This document shows, in pieces, positions 1 through 11,187 of a stretch of DNA of 49,592 nucleotides. A program made the position numbers and the translations under genes. The notes beneath the pieces are model-generated. The model did not search any database and was not told where the DNA came from. It saw nothing but the letters and a program-made list of their open reading frames with translations. The first letter of the stretch is position 1. Every line of letters begins with the position of its first letter. Source of the stretch: Acidimicrobiales bacterium (GTDB lineage Bacteria > Actinomycetota > Acidimicrobiia > Acidimicrobiales > Iamiaceae); the NCBI GenBank assembly GCA_025463985.1, contig JAODBM010000040.1, positions 1 to 49,592 on the forward strand. Direction: 5' to 3'.

Positions 1-1971
<1,971 letters not shown>

Positions 1972-1977
1972 ACCGCT

Positions 1978-2029
1978 CGAAGTGGGCGGGATCCCGGTCG
2001 TGGCGGCGACCGCAGGTCCACCCAGTTCG
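1978..2029 (+). repeat. 52-nt two-tier hairpin element, copy 1
   Basis: The outer arms are CGAAGTGGGCGG and CCACCCAGTTCG, with a G-G mismatch at the fifth pair. The inner stem is CGGTCG/CGACCG around a 6-nt loop. The copy is identical to copy 2 over 65 bases including flanks. It lies between the mfd stop and the GT39-like gene. Confidence 0.85.
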
Positions 2030-2052
2030 AGGGGTCGGGGGCACCTCGCGCT

Positions 2053-2104
2053 CGAAGTGGGCGGGATCCCGGTCGTGGCGGCGACCGCAGGTCCACCCAG
2101 TTCG
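2053..2104 (+). repeat. 52-nt two-tier hairpin element, copy 2
   Basis: This is an exact duplicate of copy 1, displaced by 75 bases. It sits just upstream of the putative promoter and GTG start of the GT39-like gene, so it forms part of that gene's upstream region. Confidence 0.85.
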
Positions 2105-2121
2105 AGGGGTCGGGGGGTCGG

Positions 2122-2127
2122 TAGTGT
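2122..2127 (+). promoter_or_regulatory. Putative leaderless -10 box (TAGTGT) for the GT39-like gene
   Basis: TAGTGT fits TANNNT and is followed by 7 bases and then GTG at 2135. No Shine-Dalgarno is visible. The same layout occurs before several other genes in the window and was used here to choose the start. Confidence 0.45.
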
Positions 2128-2134
2128 CCGGCGG

Positions 2135-3628
2135 GTGGGGGTGCCGGGGGTGGTCCAGAGTCCTCGGCGGGGAGCTGCGGTCGAGCGGGACGGCCGGGGC
2201 GGGCCGACGGACCCGCGGACGCGGTGGGCGCTGCTCGCAGGCGTGGCGGTGGTGGCGGCGTTCGACGCGAGCTGGCGGTTGGGCACGGCGGACTGGAAGA
2301 TCGACGAGAGCTTCGACGGCGCGTTGGCATGGGAAGCGGTGCACCACGGCCGCTGGGGCCTCGAGGACGGCCACCCGATCGCCGTACGGCTGCTGTTCGG
2401 TGCGGGCCAGACGCTGCTCGGCCAGAACCGGGTCGGCATCCGCGGCGCCGCGGCCCTGGCCTCGCTCGGGGCCGTCGCGCTGCTGTTCGTGCTCGGCCGC
2501 ATGCTCGCCGGCTGGTGGGTGGGCTTCGCCGCCGCGGCCGTCTGGGCCGTCGTGCCCCGCGCGATCACGCTCGGGCACACGACGGTCGGCGTGCTGCGCA
2601 TCGACCGGTTCGGCTACCTCGAACCGTTCATGGTGGTGTTCGTGCTCGGCGCGATGGTCACCGGCTGGCGGTGGGTCGAGCGCGGCACGGCTCGCGACGC
2701 GGTGCGGACCGGCCTCCTCATCGGTGCCGCCGTGGCGTTCAAGCCCACGGCGATCGTGGTCGTGCTACCGGTCGTCGCGTGTGGCTGGTTCCACCAGCGG
2801 CGGACCGGGCCGGTGCTGCTCCACGCGGGGCTGATGGGGGCGCTCGCGGTCATCGTGCTCGTCGTCAGCTACGCGCCGGTCGGCTCGAACGCGTTCGTGC
2901 AGATGCGCAACCTCTACGACTTCCAGTCGGCCCACGCCCGGCAGGGCCATCTGCTGGTGGTCGACGGCCGGCTCCAGTTCCGCCAGCCGTGGTGGAGCCA
3001 CTTCGCGTACCAGCTGCGGGGCATGGGCATCCCGGCGTGCGGGGCGCTGGTGGTCGGCATGGTCACGGCCTGGGTGGTGCGCCGCCGCTCGCTGGAGGTC
3101 GCGTTCGTGACCGCGGTGTGGCTCACGCTGCTGCTGACGCACGTACTCACCCGCGTCGCGCTCCCGCACTACTACCTGTTGTGGGCGCCGATCACCGTGC
3201 TGCTCGGAGCCCTCGGCCTCGTCGAGCTGGTGGACCAGCGGCGGGGCCACGCGGCACCGCTGGCCGCGCTCGGGGCCGCCGGGCTGACGGCCCTCGCCGT
3301 GGTCGGCGCGGTCGCGACGGCCCGGACGGCCACGCTGCCGGTCGGCGCCTACGGCAAGATGGCCCGCGTGCTGGCCGCAGAGCACGTCACACCTGCCCGC
3401 GCGCTGTACATCGGCGAGTCGGTCGACCGGTACCTGCCCAGGACCGTGGCCTTCCCAGTCGGCTTCGGGGACGAGACCCAGCGCGTCGACCTGATCGTGA
3501 TCGACCCCCGGGACGCGCCGTCGGCCGGCGCCGGGAAGGTCCCCGAGCTGCGCGCCCGGGCCCGCGCCTGGGGCCTCACCGAGCACCACGTCGGCCGCCT
3601 CGAGCTCTGGTACGCCCCGCCCCGTTGA
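2135..3628 (+). CDS. GT39/ArnT-like polytopic membrane glycosyltransferase
   Basis: The protein (497 residues) has many hydrophobic segments and the layout of GT-C glycosyltransferases, which transfer sugars from polyprenyl-phosphate donors at the outer membrane face. An acidic pair in KIDESFDGA (near residue 57) follows the first membrane segment, where this superfamily has its catalytic Asp/Glu loop. A run of membrane helices follows to about residue 410, then a soluble tail containing the motif DLIVIDPRD. The open frame extends upstream to 1982, but that part only translates the hairpin repeats, so GTG 2135 (7 bases after TAGTGT) was chosen; GTGs at 2141 and 2150 are alternatives. Hairpin arrays lie on both sides. 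The acceptor is unknown. Confidence 0.75.
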   Translation: MGVPGVVQSPRRGAAVERDGRGGPTDPRTRWALLAGVAVVAAFDASWRLGTADWKIDESFDGALAWEAVHHGRWGLEDGHPIAVRLLFGAGQTLLGQNRVGIRGAAALASLGAVALLFVLGRMLAGWWVGFAAAAVWAVVPRAITLGHTTVGVLRIDRFGYLEPFMVVFVLGAMVTGWRWVERGTARDAVRTGLLIGAAVAFKPTAIVVVLPVVACGWFHQRRTGPVLLHAGLMGALAVIVLVVSYAPVGSNAFVQMRNLYDFQSAHARQGHLLVVDGRLQFRQPWWSHFAYQLRGMGIPACGALVVGMVTAWVVRRRSLEVAFVTAVWLTLLLTHVLTRVALPHYYLLWAPITVLLGALGLVELVDQRRGHAAPLAALGAAGLTALAVVGAVATARTATLPVGAYGKMARVLAAEHVTPARALYIGESVDRYLPRTVAFPVGFGDETQRVDLIVIDPRDAPSAGAGKVPELRARARAWGLTEHHVGRLELWYAPPR

Positions 3629-3643
3629 GGGTCCCCCCGAGCC

Positions 3644-3695
3644 CGAAGTGGGTGGGGTTGCGGTTGCGTGGGCGACCGTAGGGCCGCCCAGTTCG
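3644..3695 (+). repeat. 52-nt two-tier hairpin element, copy 3
   Basis: First of three tandem copies with a 62-base period in the convergent gap between the GT39-like and phosphotransferase genes. The outer arms are CGAAGTGGGTGG and CCGCCCAGTTCG, and the inner stem is CGGTTG/CGACCG with one G-U pair. Confidence 0.85.
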
Positions 3696-3705
3696 AGGTT
3701 GGGCC

Positions 3706-3757
3706 CGAAGTGGGTGGGGTGGCGGTTGCGTGGGCGACCGTAGGGCCGCCCAGTTCG
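3706..3757 (+). repeat. 52-nt two-tier hairpin element, copy 4
   Basis: Second of the three tandem copies. It is nearly identical to copy 3, and the spacer between copies is about 10 bases. Confidence 0.85.
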
Positions 3758-3767
3758 AGGTTGGGGC

Positions 3768-3819
3768 TGAAGTGGGTGGGGTGGCGGTTGCGTGGGCGAC
3801 CGTAGGGCCGCCCAGTTCG
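3768..3819 (+). repeat. 52-nt two-tier hairpin element, copy 5
   Basis: Third tandem copy. Its first base is T instead of C (TGAAGTGGG), which loses the outermost pair. The rest matches copies 3 and 4. Confidence 0.83.
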
Positions 3820-3841
3820 AGGTGGGTGGGGGCGAGCGGCG

Positions 3842-5020
3842 TCAGGCGGGGGCGGCGGCCCAGTAGCTCCCGTCGAGGAGGGACTCGATGGTGGCGCGGT
3901 GCATGATCATCTCGTCGGGGTCAGCGGGTCGGACGGTCTCGCCGAACGCGATCTGGCGCTCGGTGACCCGGCGCATGACCACGCCGTGGCGCACGGCCGC
4001 GTAGGTCACGAACCACTCCATGTCACGCGGCGGGTAGCCGCTGAGCTCGGCATAGGTGGCCACGATCTCGTCGAGCAGCATGAAGTCGGGCAGGCCCGGC
4101 AACCCGATCTGCACGGTGATGTCCTGGAAGAACCTGTGGAGGAACACCATCCAGCCGAGGTCGACCTCGCGGGGCGCGATCCCGGCCATCTCCCAATCGA
4201 CGACGCCCACGGGCCGGAAGTCGCGCCAGAGCACGTTGCCGATGCGGGCGTCGCCCCAGCTGATGGCCGGCGGTCCCTCCTCGGGCCGGTGGTCCTCCAG
4301 CCAGGCGAACGCGCGGTCGAGCAGCGGCGAGGGGAGGTCCTGGGTGACCCAGCGGGCGTAGGCCTTCTGGTCGCCGAGGTGGCGGCCGAGCGGCGTGGGC
4401 TCGGGCCGGTCGAGCTCGAGGAAGGCCAGCTCGCCGCCGGCGCGGTCGATCCCGTGGATGCCGGCGAGGACGCCGACGGCCTCGCGCTGCAGCTGCGCCC
4501 GCTCGGCCGGCGATGCGTCGTAGATCCAGCAGTCGCCGAACGTGTACGGCATGAGGTCGGGCGGGACCAGCCCGTCGACGCGGGCCATCACGAAGAACGG
4601 CGAGCCGAGGACGGCGGGATCGCCTTCGAACCAGAGCGGCTCGGGCACCGGCACCGACGAGGCCTGGCCGACGAGGCGCATGACCTCGAACTGCTTGGCC
4701 AGGTCGTAGGTCGGGAACACGGGCACGGCCGTGTCCTGGGGCGCGATGCGGGCCACGCACGAGCGCGAGCGGCGTTCCCCGCCCTGGTCCCACGTGACGT
4801 CGAACAGCACGGTCTCGCTCGACAGGCCGTTGGCTTCGGGGGAGGCCAGCTCGGACACGTCGGCCCTCGAGCCCGGCCCCAGGCGGTCGCTCAGCCAGCT
4901 GGCCAGCCGCTCGCGCAGCGCAACGGGGTCGCGGTCCGAGACGTGCATCTGTGCGCGGTCGACCTTCTCGGTCGACGGTCCAAGGGCGGCCGTCGTCCCG
5001 TTCGTGTCGTCGTCGTCCAT
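3842..5020 (-). CDS. Phosphotransferase family protein (APH/ACAD10-like kinase fold)
   Basis: This 392-residue protein has the aminoglycoside-phosphotransferase/choline-kinase fold. The catalytic loop is SWGDARIGN (near residue 254), with Trp where many relatives have His, followed by the metal-binding VVDWE (near 272). Known relatives often sit beside acyl-CoA dehydrogenase and other lipid-degradation genes, and eukaryotic ACAD10/11 phosphorylate hydroxyacyl groups. A lipid or hydroxyacyl substrate is therefore more plausible than an antibiotic, but this is inference. The start is ATG 5020; GTG 5038 in the same frame is possible. A TNNAACNNGTTNNA palindrome lies 22 bases upstream of the ATG, which suggests TetR/KstR-type repression. 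The gene is convergent with the GT39-like gene. Confidence 0.85.
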   Translation of the reverse strand: MDDDDTNGTTAALGPSTEKVDRAQMHVSDRDPVALRERLASWLSDRLGPGSRADVSELASPEANGLSSETVLFDVTWDQGGERRSRSCVARIAPQDTAVPVFPTYDLAKQFEVMRLVGQASSVPVPEPLWFEGDPAVLGSPFFVMARVDGLVPPDLMPYTFGDCWIYDASPAERAQLQREAVGVLAGIHGIDRAGGELAFLELDRPEPTPLGRHLGDQKAYARWVTQDLPSPLLDRAFAWLEDHRPEEGPPAISWGDARIGNVLWRDFRPVGVVDWEMAGIAPREVDLGWMVFLHRFFQDITVQIGLPGLPDFMLLDEIVATYAELSGYPPRDMEWFVTYAAVRHGVVMRRVTERQIAFGETVRPADPDEMIMHRATIESLLDGSYWAAAPA

Positions 5021-5041
5021 GCCGTTGCCCCCATTCACCGG

Positions 5042-5055
5042 TAGAACGTGTTCTA
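5042..5055. promoter_or_regulatory. KstR-like operator (TAGAACGTGTTCTA)
   Basis: The sequence matches the mycobacterial KstR consensus TNNAACNNGTTNNA at every defined position and is an inverted repeat apart from the central GT. It lies just upstream of the phosphotransferase gene and about 64 bases upstream of the divergent parvulin gene. The phosphotransferase is the likelier target. No TetR regulator gene is in the window. Confidence 0.6.
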
Positions 5056-5103
5056 GCCGCCAGAGCGTGCCGGGGGGCTGAGTTCCCCCGCCCGCGCCCC
5101 GCG

Positions 5104-5109
5104 TAGCAT
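5104..5109 (+). promoter_or_regulatory. Putative leaderless -10 box (TAGCAT) for the parvulin lipoprotein gene
   Basis: TAGCAT ends 9 bases before GTG 5119 and no Shine-Dalgarno is visible. No clear -35 box was found. Confidence 0.45.
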
Positions 5110-5118
5110 CCTTGACCC

Positions 5119-6222
5119 GTGACCCGCCGACCTGCTCCTCGCCGTCGCGCCGCCGCGCCCGTCGTCGCCCTCCTCGTCGTCCTCGCATTGGGAGCTTCCG
5201 CGTGCTCGGGCTTCGGCCCGGTCGGGCGCCCGCCGGCGGCCACGGTCAACGGCACGGACATCTCGACCACCAGGGTGCTCAACCTGCTCAAGGCGCAGCA
5301 ACGCAACCAAGCCATCGAGCAGCGTGAGGCGAAGGCGCAGAAGCAGCCCGCACCGAGCCTGCCGGTGCTGAAGGGCGATGGTTCCGGCACCTGGAGCACG
5401 GCCGAGTTCGCACGCACGCTGCAACCGGTCATCCAGCTCCAAGTGCTCACCGACGCGCTCAACAAGCGCCACCACCAGATCTCGGACGCCAACAGGAAGG
5501 ACGCCCGAGCCGACCTGGCCTCGCGGCTCGCCCCCACCGCGGCGACCGGGCAGGCGCCCGACCTGGCCGCGGGTGAGGCGGCCCTGAAGAAGCGCGACCC
5601 GCAGCTCGTGCAGTTCTTCGTGGACCTCACGGCGGCCCAGCTCGCGCTGCGAGACGACCTGGCGAAGAACCAGTCGAGCGCCGCGGCTCGCGAGGGTCAG
5701 CTGCGCGCCGCCTACGAGCAGCAGAAGGGGCAGCTGGCTCAGGCCTGCCTGAACGTGATCGTGGCGAAGACCCAGGCGGCGGCCGCCGCGGCCCGCAAGC
5801 GGGTCGACGCGGGCCAGGCGTTCACGACGGTCGCCCGCCAGGTCTCGACCGACTCGACCGCCAGCACCGGCGGCGACGCCGGCTGCGGACGGCTGTCGCA
5901 GATCTCGGGCAACCTCGGGCTGCCGGCGACCACCACTCCGCCCGCCGGCACCGTGATCGGTCCCCTCAACCTGCAGGGCTCCTACGTCGTGGTGCTGCTG
6001 CGCTCGGTCACCATCCCGACGTTCGCCCAGGCCAAGCCGACGCTCGAGGCCTCGGTGCCCGCCGCGGGCACGACCGAGGCGGCCGCCGAGCTGGCCAAGC
6101 TGCTGGCCGCCGCTGACGTCCACATCGATCCCCGCTACGGCACATGGGACCCGAAGAAGGGCGCCGTCGTCGCGCCGGTCGCGCCTCCGGCGGGTCGTGC
6201 CACCAGCACTGCTCCTGCGTGA
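5119..6222 (+). CDS. Parvulin-type (SurA-like) peptidyl-prolyl isomerase, putative lipoprotein
   Basis: The protein (367 residues) is a predicted extracytoplasmic folding factor. The N-terminus has an Arg-rich start, a hydrophobic core and GASAC with Cys29, a slightly atypical lipobox. A SurA-N-like helical region follows (ATVNGTDIS and onward). A parvulin domain occupies about residues 205-335 and includes the block LNVIVAKTQAAAAAARKRV and a GGDAGCGRL segment. The tail is Ala/Pro-rich. It lies between mfd and mazG, where mycobacteria have other genes, and its stop lies just upstream of, or overlaps, the mazG start. The likely role is folding of secreted proteins. Start GTG 5119 is supported by the -10-like box just upstream. 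Confidence 0.85.
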   Translation: MTRRPAPRRRAAAPVVALLVVLALGASACSGFGPVGRPPAATVNGTDISTTRVLNLLKAQQRNQAIEQREAKAQKQPAPSLPVLKGDGSGTWSTAEFARTLQPVIQLQVLTDALNKRHHQISDANRKDARADLASRLAPTAATGQAPDLAAGEAALKKRDPQLVQFFVDLTAAQLALRDDLAKNQSSAAAREGQLRAAYEQQKGQLAQACLNVIVAKTQAAAAAARKRVDAGQAFTTVARQVSTDSTASTGGDAGCGRLSQISGNLGLPATTTPPAGTVIGPLNLQGSYVVVLLRSVTIPTFAQAKPTLEASVPAAGTTEAAAELAKLLAAADVHIDPRYGTWDPKKGAVVAPVAPPAGRATSTAPA

Positions 6223-6226
6223 CGAC

Positions 6227-7591
6227 GTGAGCGGCGCCCCGCGCATCGTGGTGGTGGGGCTCGGTCCGGGTGACCCGGAGCTCGTCACCGCCGGCACCCT
6301 CGCCGCGATCGCGGCGGCGCCCGTGCGGTTCCTGCGCACCGATCGCCACCCGTCGGCCCACCTCGTGCCCGGCGCCCGCTCCTTCGACCATCACTACGAG
6401 AGCGCCGATCGCTTCGAGGACGTCTATCGCCGCGTGGTCGACGACCTCCTGGCCGCCGCCGACGAGCATGGCGAGGTCCTCTACGCCGTGCCCGGCTCAC
6501 CGCGGGTGCTGGAGCGGACGGTCGACCTGCTCGCCGCGGCCGCCGCGGCGGAGCGCATCGAGCTCGAGGTCCTGCCGGCCATGTCGTTCCTCGACCTGGC
6601 GTGGGTCCGGCTGGGCGTCGATCCGTTCGAGGACGGGGTCCGGCTGGTCGACGGCCACCGGTTCGCCCTGGGGGCGGCCGGCGAGCGGGGCCCGCTGCTG
6701 GTGGCGCACTGCCACAACCGTCGGGTCCTGTCGGACATCAAGCTCACGGTCGACGACCCGCCGTCTGCCCCGGTGGTCGTGCTCCAACGGCTGGGTCTGC
6801 CCGACGAAGCGATCTTCGAGGTGCCCTGGGCCGAGCTCGACCGCTCGTTCGACCCCGACCACCTCACGTCCGTCTACGTGCCCCAGCTGGCGGCGCCGGT
6901 GGCCGGCGAGGTGCAGCGGTTCGTCGAGCTGGTCACCCGGCTGCGGAGCGAGTGCCCGTGGGATGCCGAGCAGACGCATCGCAGCCTGACCCGGCACTTG
7001 CTCGAGGAGAGCTACGAGGTGCTGGAGGCGCTCGACGCGGTCGGCGACGGCGGCCCGGACACGCCGCTGGAGGCCGACGCCCACCTGGAAGAGGAGCTGG
7101 GCGACCTGCTGTTCCAGATCGTCTTCCACAGCGTGATCGCCACCGAGCGGGGGGCGTTCGACCTCAGCGGGGTGGCCCGCGGCATCCACGACAAGCTCGT
7201 GCACCGCCACCCGCACGTGTTCGGCGAGGTCGAGGTCGCCGGCGCCGACGACGTGATCGCCAACTGGGAGCAGATCAAGAAGGCCGAGAAGGGCCGGACC
7301 AGCGTCTTCGACGGCATCCCGGCCGACCTGCCCGCCCTGCTCTACGCGCTCAAGGTGCAGAAGAAGGCCGCCTCGCTCGGGGTCGACCCGGCCGTCGTGA
7401 GCCCGGACCTGGGCGCCGCGCTCGACGCCGTGGCCGCCTCCCCCGAGGAGGTCCCGCTCGGCGAGCTGCTCCTGGCCGTCGTGGCGCTGGCCCGCGCCCG
7501 CGACGTCGATCCAGAGACCGCGCTGCGTGGGGCCGCCGCCCGCCTCCGCGAGACCGCCCGCGCCGCCGAGCCCGCGACGCCCGGCCCGTGA
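6227..7591 (+). CDS. mazG: MazG nucleoside triphosphate pyrophosphohydrolase with N-terminal tetrapyrrole-methylase domain
   Basis: This is a two-domain protein of 454 residues, like Bacillus YabN. Residues 1-210 form a tetrapyrrole (corrin/porphyrin) methylase-like domain with VVGLGPGDPELVT near the start, AVPGSP near 87 and LPAMSFLD. From about residue 231 a MazG domain follows (RLRSECPWDAEQT), with the metal-binding EExxE-type helices EESYEVLEAL and EEELGDLLFQ and the downstream WEQIKKAEK segment. MazG hydrolyses NTPs to NMPs and removes aberrant nucleotides; the role of the methylase-like domain is not established. GTG 6227 is preferred. GTG 6197 is also in frame and would overlap the upstream gene by 26 bases. 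Gene order with eno and ppx is conserved. Confidence 0.93.
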   Translation: MSGAPRIVVVGLGPGDPELVTAGTLAAIAAAPVRFLRTDRHPSAHLVPGARSFDHHYESADRFEDVYRRVVDDLLAAADEHGEVLYAVPGSPRVLERTVDLLAAAAAAERIELEVLPAMSFLDLAWVRLGVDPFEDGVRLVDGHRFALGAAGERGPLLVAHCHNRRVLSDIKLTVDDPPSAPVVVLQRLGLPDEAIFEVPWAELDRSFDPDHLTSVYVPQLAAPVAGEVQRFVELVTRLRSECPWDAEQTHRSLTRHLLEESYEVLEALDAVGDGGPDTPLEADAHLEEELGDLLFQIVFHSVIATERGAFDLSGVARGIHDKLVHRHPHVFGEVEVAGADDVIANWEQIKKAEKGRTSVFDGIPADLPALLYALKVQKKAASLGVDPAVVSPDLGAALDAVAASPEEVPLGELLLAVVALARARDVDPETALRGAAARLRETARAAEPATPGP

Positions 7592-7676
7592 CCGTGGCGA
7601 GGGCCGTCGCGCCTGGGATGCGGACCGCGAGGGTCAGGCCGGTTGCGGCCCGCGGCGGCTCCCTCGCTCCGCGTGA

Positions 7677-9460
<1,784 letters not shown>

Positions 9461-9584
9461 CAACCCGCCGCCCCGGGGGTTTCTTCGCCGGACCGCTGGC
9501 GGCCGTGGTCGGGGGTCGAAGCCAACGTGGTCGCGGCTCCCGTGCCCTGCGAGCGATCGGGTGGGCGACGGTGGGCTAGTTCGG

Positions 9585-9590
9585 TACGGT
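9585..9590 (+). promoter_or_regulatory. Putative leaderless -10 box (TACGGT) for the DUF501 gene
   Basis: TACGGT is followed by 7 bases and then GTG 9598. The 137-base gap after the ftsB-like gene leaves room for a separate promoter for DUF501-ppx. Confidence 0.45.
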
Positions 9591-9597
9591 CAACGTC

Positions 9598-10173
9598 GTG
9601 GCTGAGGCTCCCCCGACGAACGCGTGCTTCCGCGCGACCGCCGCAGCATCGCTCCCGGAGGACGTGGAGGCGGTCACGCGGCTGCTCGGGCGGCGGCCGC
9701 AAGGGGCGTTCGCGGTCGTGGCTCGGCACGAGGACGGCAGCCCGGTGGTGATCCGCAACGAGCCGCGGCTCGACGACGGCACGCCGATGCCCACCCGGTA
9801 CTGGCTGGTCGGCGAGCCCGAGCGCACGCTCGTCAGCCGCCTGGAGAGCCGTGGCGGGGTCGGCCGGGTCGAGGCGGAGATCGGGCTCGAGGCGATCGCG
9901 GCAGCCCACGAGCGCTACGCCGCCGAGCGCGATGCGGCGCTGGCGGCCGACGACGACGACGACGCCGCCGCCGCCGGCGATTCCGGCGGCGCCCGGCCGC
10001 GGCCCTCGGGCGGGGTCGGCGGCACCCGCACCGGGGTCAAGTGCCTGCACGCGCACTACGCGTGGCACCTGGCCGGCGGCGACGATCCGGTCGGCCGGTG
10101 GGTGGCGGCCCACCTCGCGGCCGGCGAAGGAGCACGACACCCCGAACGGCAGGAGCCGACCGATGACCGCTGA
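9598..10173 (+). CDS. DUF501 domain protein
   Basis: This 191-residue protein matches the actinobacterial DUF501 family by context (ftsB-like, DUF501, ppx order, as in Rv1024-Rv1026) and by its conserved parts: an N-terminal LLGRRPQGAFAVVARHEDG, the block RNEPRLDDGTPMPTRYWLVG and a C-terminal GTRTGVKCLHAHYAWHLAGG. The function is unknown. A low-complexity acidic/Ala stretch (about residues 117-134, DDDDDAAAA) separates the two conserved halves and is probably a lineage-specific linker. The 3' end overlaps the ppx start by 11 bases, which suggests coupling. Confidence 0.88.
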   Translation: MAEAPPTNACFRATAAASLPEDVEAVTRLLGRRPQGAFAVVARHEDGSPVVIRNEPRLDDGTPMPTRYWLVGEPERTLVSRLESRGGVGRVEAEIGLEAIAAAHERYAAERDAALAADDDDDAAAAGDSGGARPRPSGGVGGTRTGVKCLHAHYAWHLAGGDDPVGRWVAAHLAAGEGARHPERQEPTDDR

Positions 10174-11113
10174 GCGGATCGCCGCCATCGACTGCGGGAC
10201 CAACTCCACTCGCCTGCTCGTCGCCGAGGTCGACCCCGAAGCCTCCGGTGGCCTGCGTCAGCTCGAGCGCCTCATGCGCATCACCCGGCTCGGGCAGGGC
10301 GTCGACAAGACCGGCTCCCTGGCGCCCGAGGCCGTCGAGCGCACCGTCGCCGTGCTGCGGGAGTACCGCGAGGTCATGGATCGCCACGGCGTGACGCGCG
10401 TGCGGATGACCGCCACGTCCGCCGCCCGCGACGCCGCCAACCACGACCTCTTCTTCGACGGCGCGGACGAGGCCGTCGGCGTGCGCCCCGAGCTGTTGAG
10501 CGGCGACGAGGAGGCGGCCCTGTCGTTCCTCGGCGCCACGGCCGACCTCGACGCCGCGCTAGGGCCGTTCCTGGTCATCGACCTCGGCGGCGGGTCCACC
10601 GAGTTCGTCTACGGCACCGAGGAGCTGGAGGCGGCCATCTCGATCGACGTGGGCTGCGTCCGCCTGACGGAGCGGTTCATCGAGCACGATCCGCCGCAGC
10701 CCGAAGAGCTCGTGGCCGCGATCTCATTGACCGAGACCTACATCGACGACGTCGAGCGGACCATCCCCGACGCCCGGTCCGCCCGGACGTTCGTCGGGGT
10801 CGCCGGCACCATCACGACCGTGGCCGCGATCGAGCTGGGGCTCGCGCCGTACGACCCCGCCCGCGTCCACCACTTCCGGCTCACCCGGGATGCGGCCGAG
10901 GACGTGTTCCGCACGATGGCCACCGAGTCGCACGACGCCCGACTCGGCAATCCGGGGCTCGAGGAGGCGCGCGCCGACGTGATCGTCGGCGGCTGCTGCG
11001 CGCTCGTGGCGATCATGCGCATCCTCGACATCGACGAGCTGCTGGTGTCCGAGGCCGACATCCTTGATGGCCTCGCGCTGTCGCTGGTGCGGCCCGACCG
11101 CGCCGCGACCTGA
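10163..11113 (+). CDS. Ppx/GppA family exopolyphosphatase
   Basis: This 316-residue protein has the ASKHA fold of Ppx/GppA phosphatases, which degrade polyphosphate or hydrolyse pppGpp. The phosphate-1 loop AAIDCGTNSTRLLVAEV is at the N-terminus and the second glycine loop VIDLGGGSTEFVYG is near residue 140. A SIDVGCVRLTERF block and AGTITTVAAIELGL follow. It lacks the long C-terminal HD-like domain of E. coli Ppx and has the short form common in actinobacteria. ATG 10163 has AGGAG at 10151-10155 and lies within the DUF501 3' end. Sequence alone does not distinguish polyphosphatase from pppGpp phosphatase. Confidence 0.92.
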   Translation: MTAERIAAIDCGTNSTRLLVAEVDPEASGGLRQLERLMRITRLGQGVDKTGSLAPEAVERTVAVLREYREVMDRHGVTRVRMTATSAARDAANHDLFFDGADEAVGVRPELLSGDEEAALSFLGATADLDAALGPFLVIDLGGGSTEFVYGTEELEAAISIDVGCVRLTERFIEHDPPQPEELVAAISLTETYIDDVERTIPDARSARTFVGVAGTITTVAAIELGLAPYDPARVHHFRLTRDAAEDVFRTMATESHDARLGNPGLEEARADVIVGGCCALVAIMRILDIDELLVSEADILDGLALSLVRPDRAAT

Positions 11114-11172
11114 CGCCCAGCGTGCGGCGTGGGCAGGGCTGCGTCCCATCCCGACGGGTCAGGCACGACGTC

Positions 11173-11178
11173 TAAGGT
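11173..11178 (+). promoter_or_regulatory. Putative leaderless -10 box (TAAGGT) for the acetyl-CoA synthetase-like gene
   Basis: TAAGGT is followed by 9 bases and then GTG 11188. No Shine-Dalgarno is visible at this start. Confidence 0.45.
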
Positions 11179-11187
11179 GCGACCGAT

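Noticed and set aside
1982-2134. N-terminal extension of the GT39-like protein
   Set aside because: It only translates the two identical hairpin elements. The start after TAGTGT is better.
3644-3819. CRISPR-like array
   Set aside because: Spacers are about 10 bases and not unique, repeats are palindromic 52-mers, and there are no cas genes.
9462-9486. Possible terminator after the ftsB-like gene
   Set aside because: Only a 5-bp AACCC/GGGTT stem with a 10-nt loop and a short T-rich tail, too weak to call.
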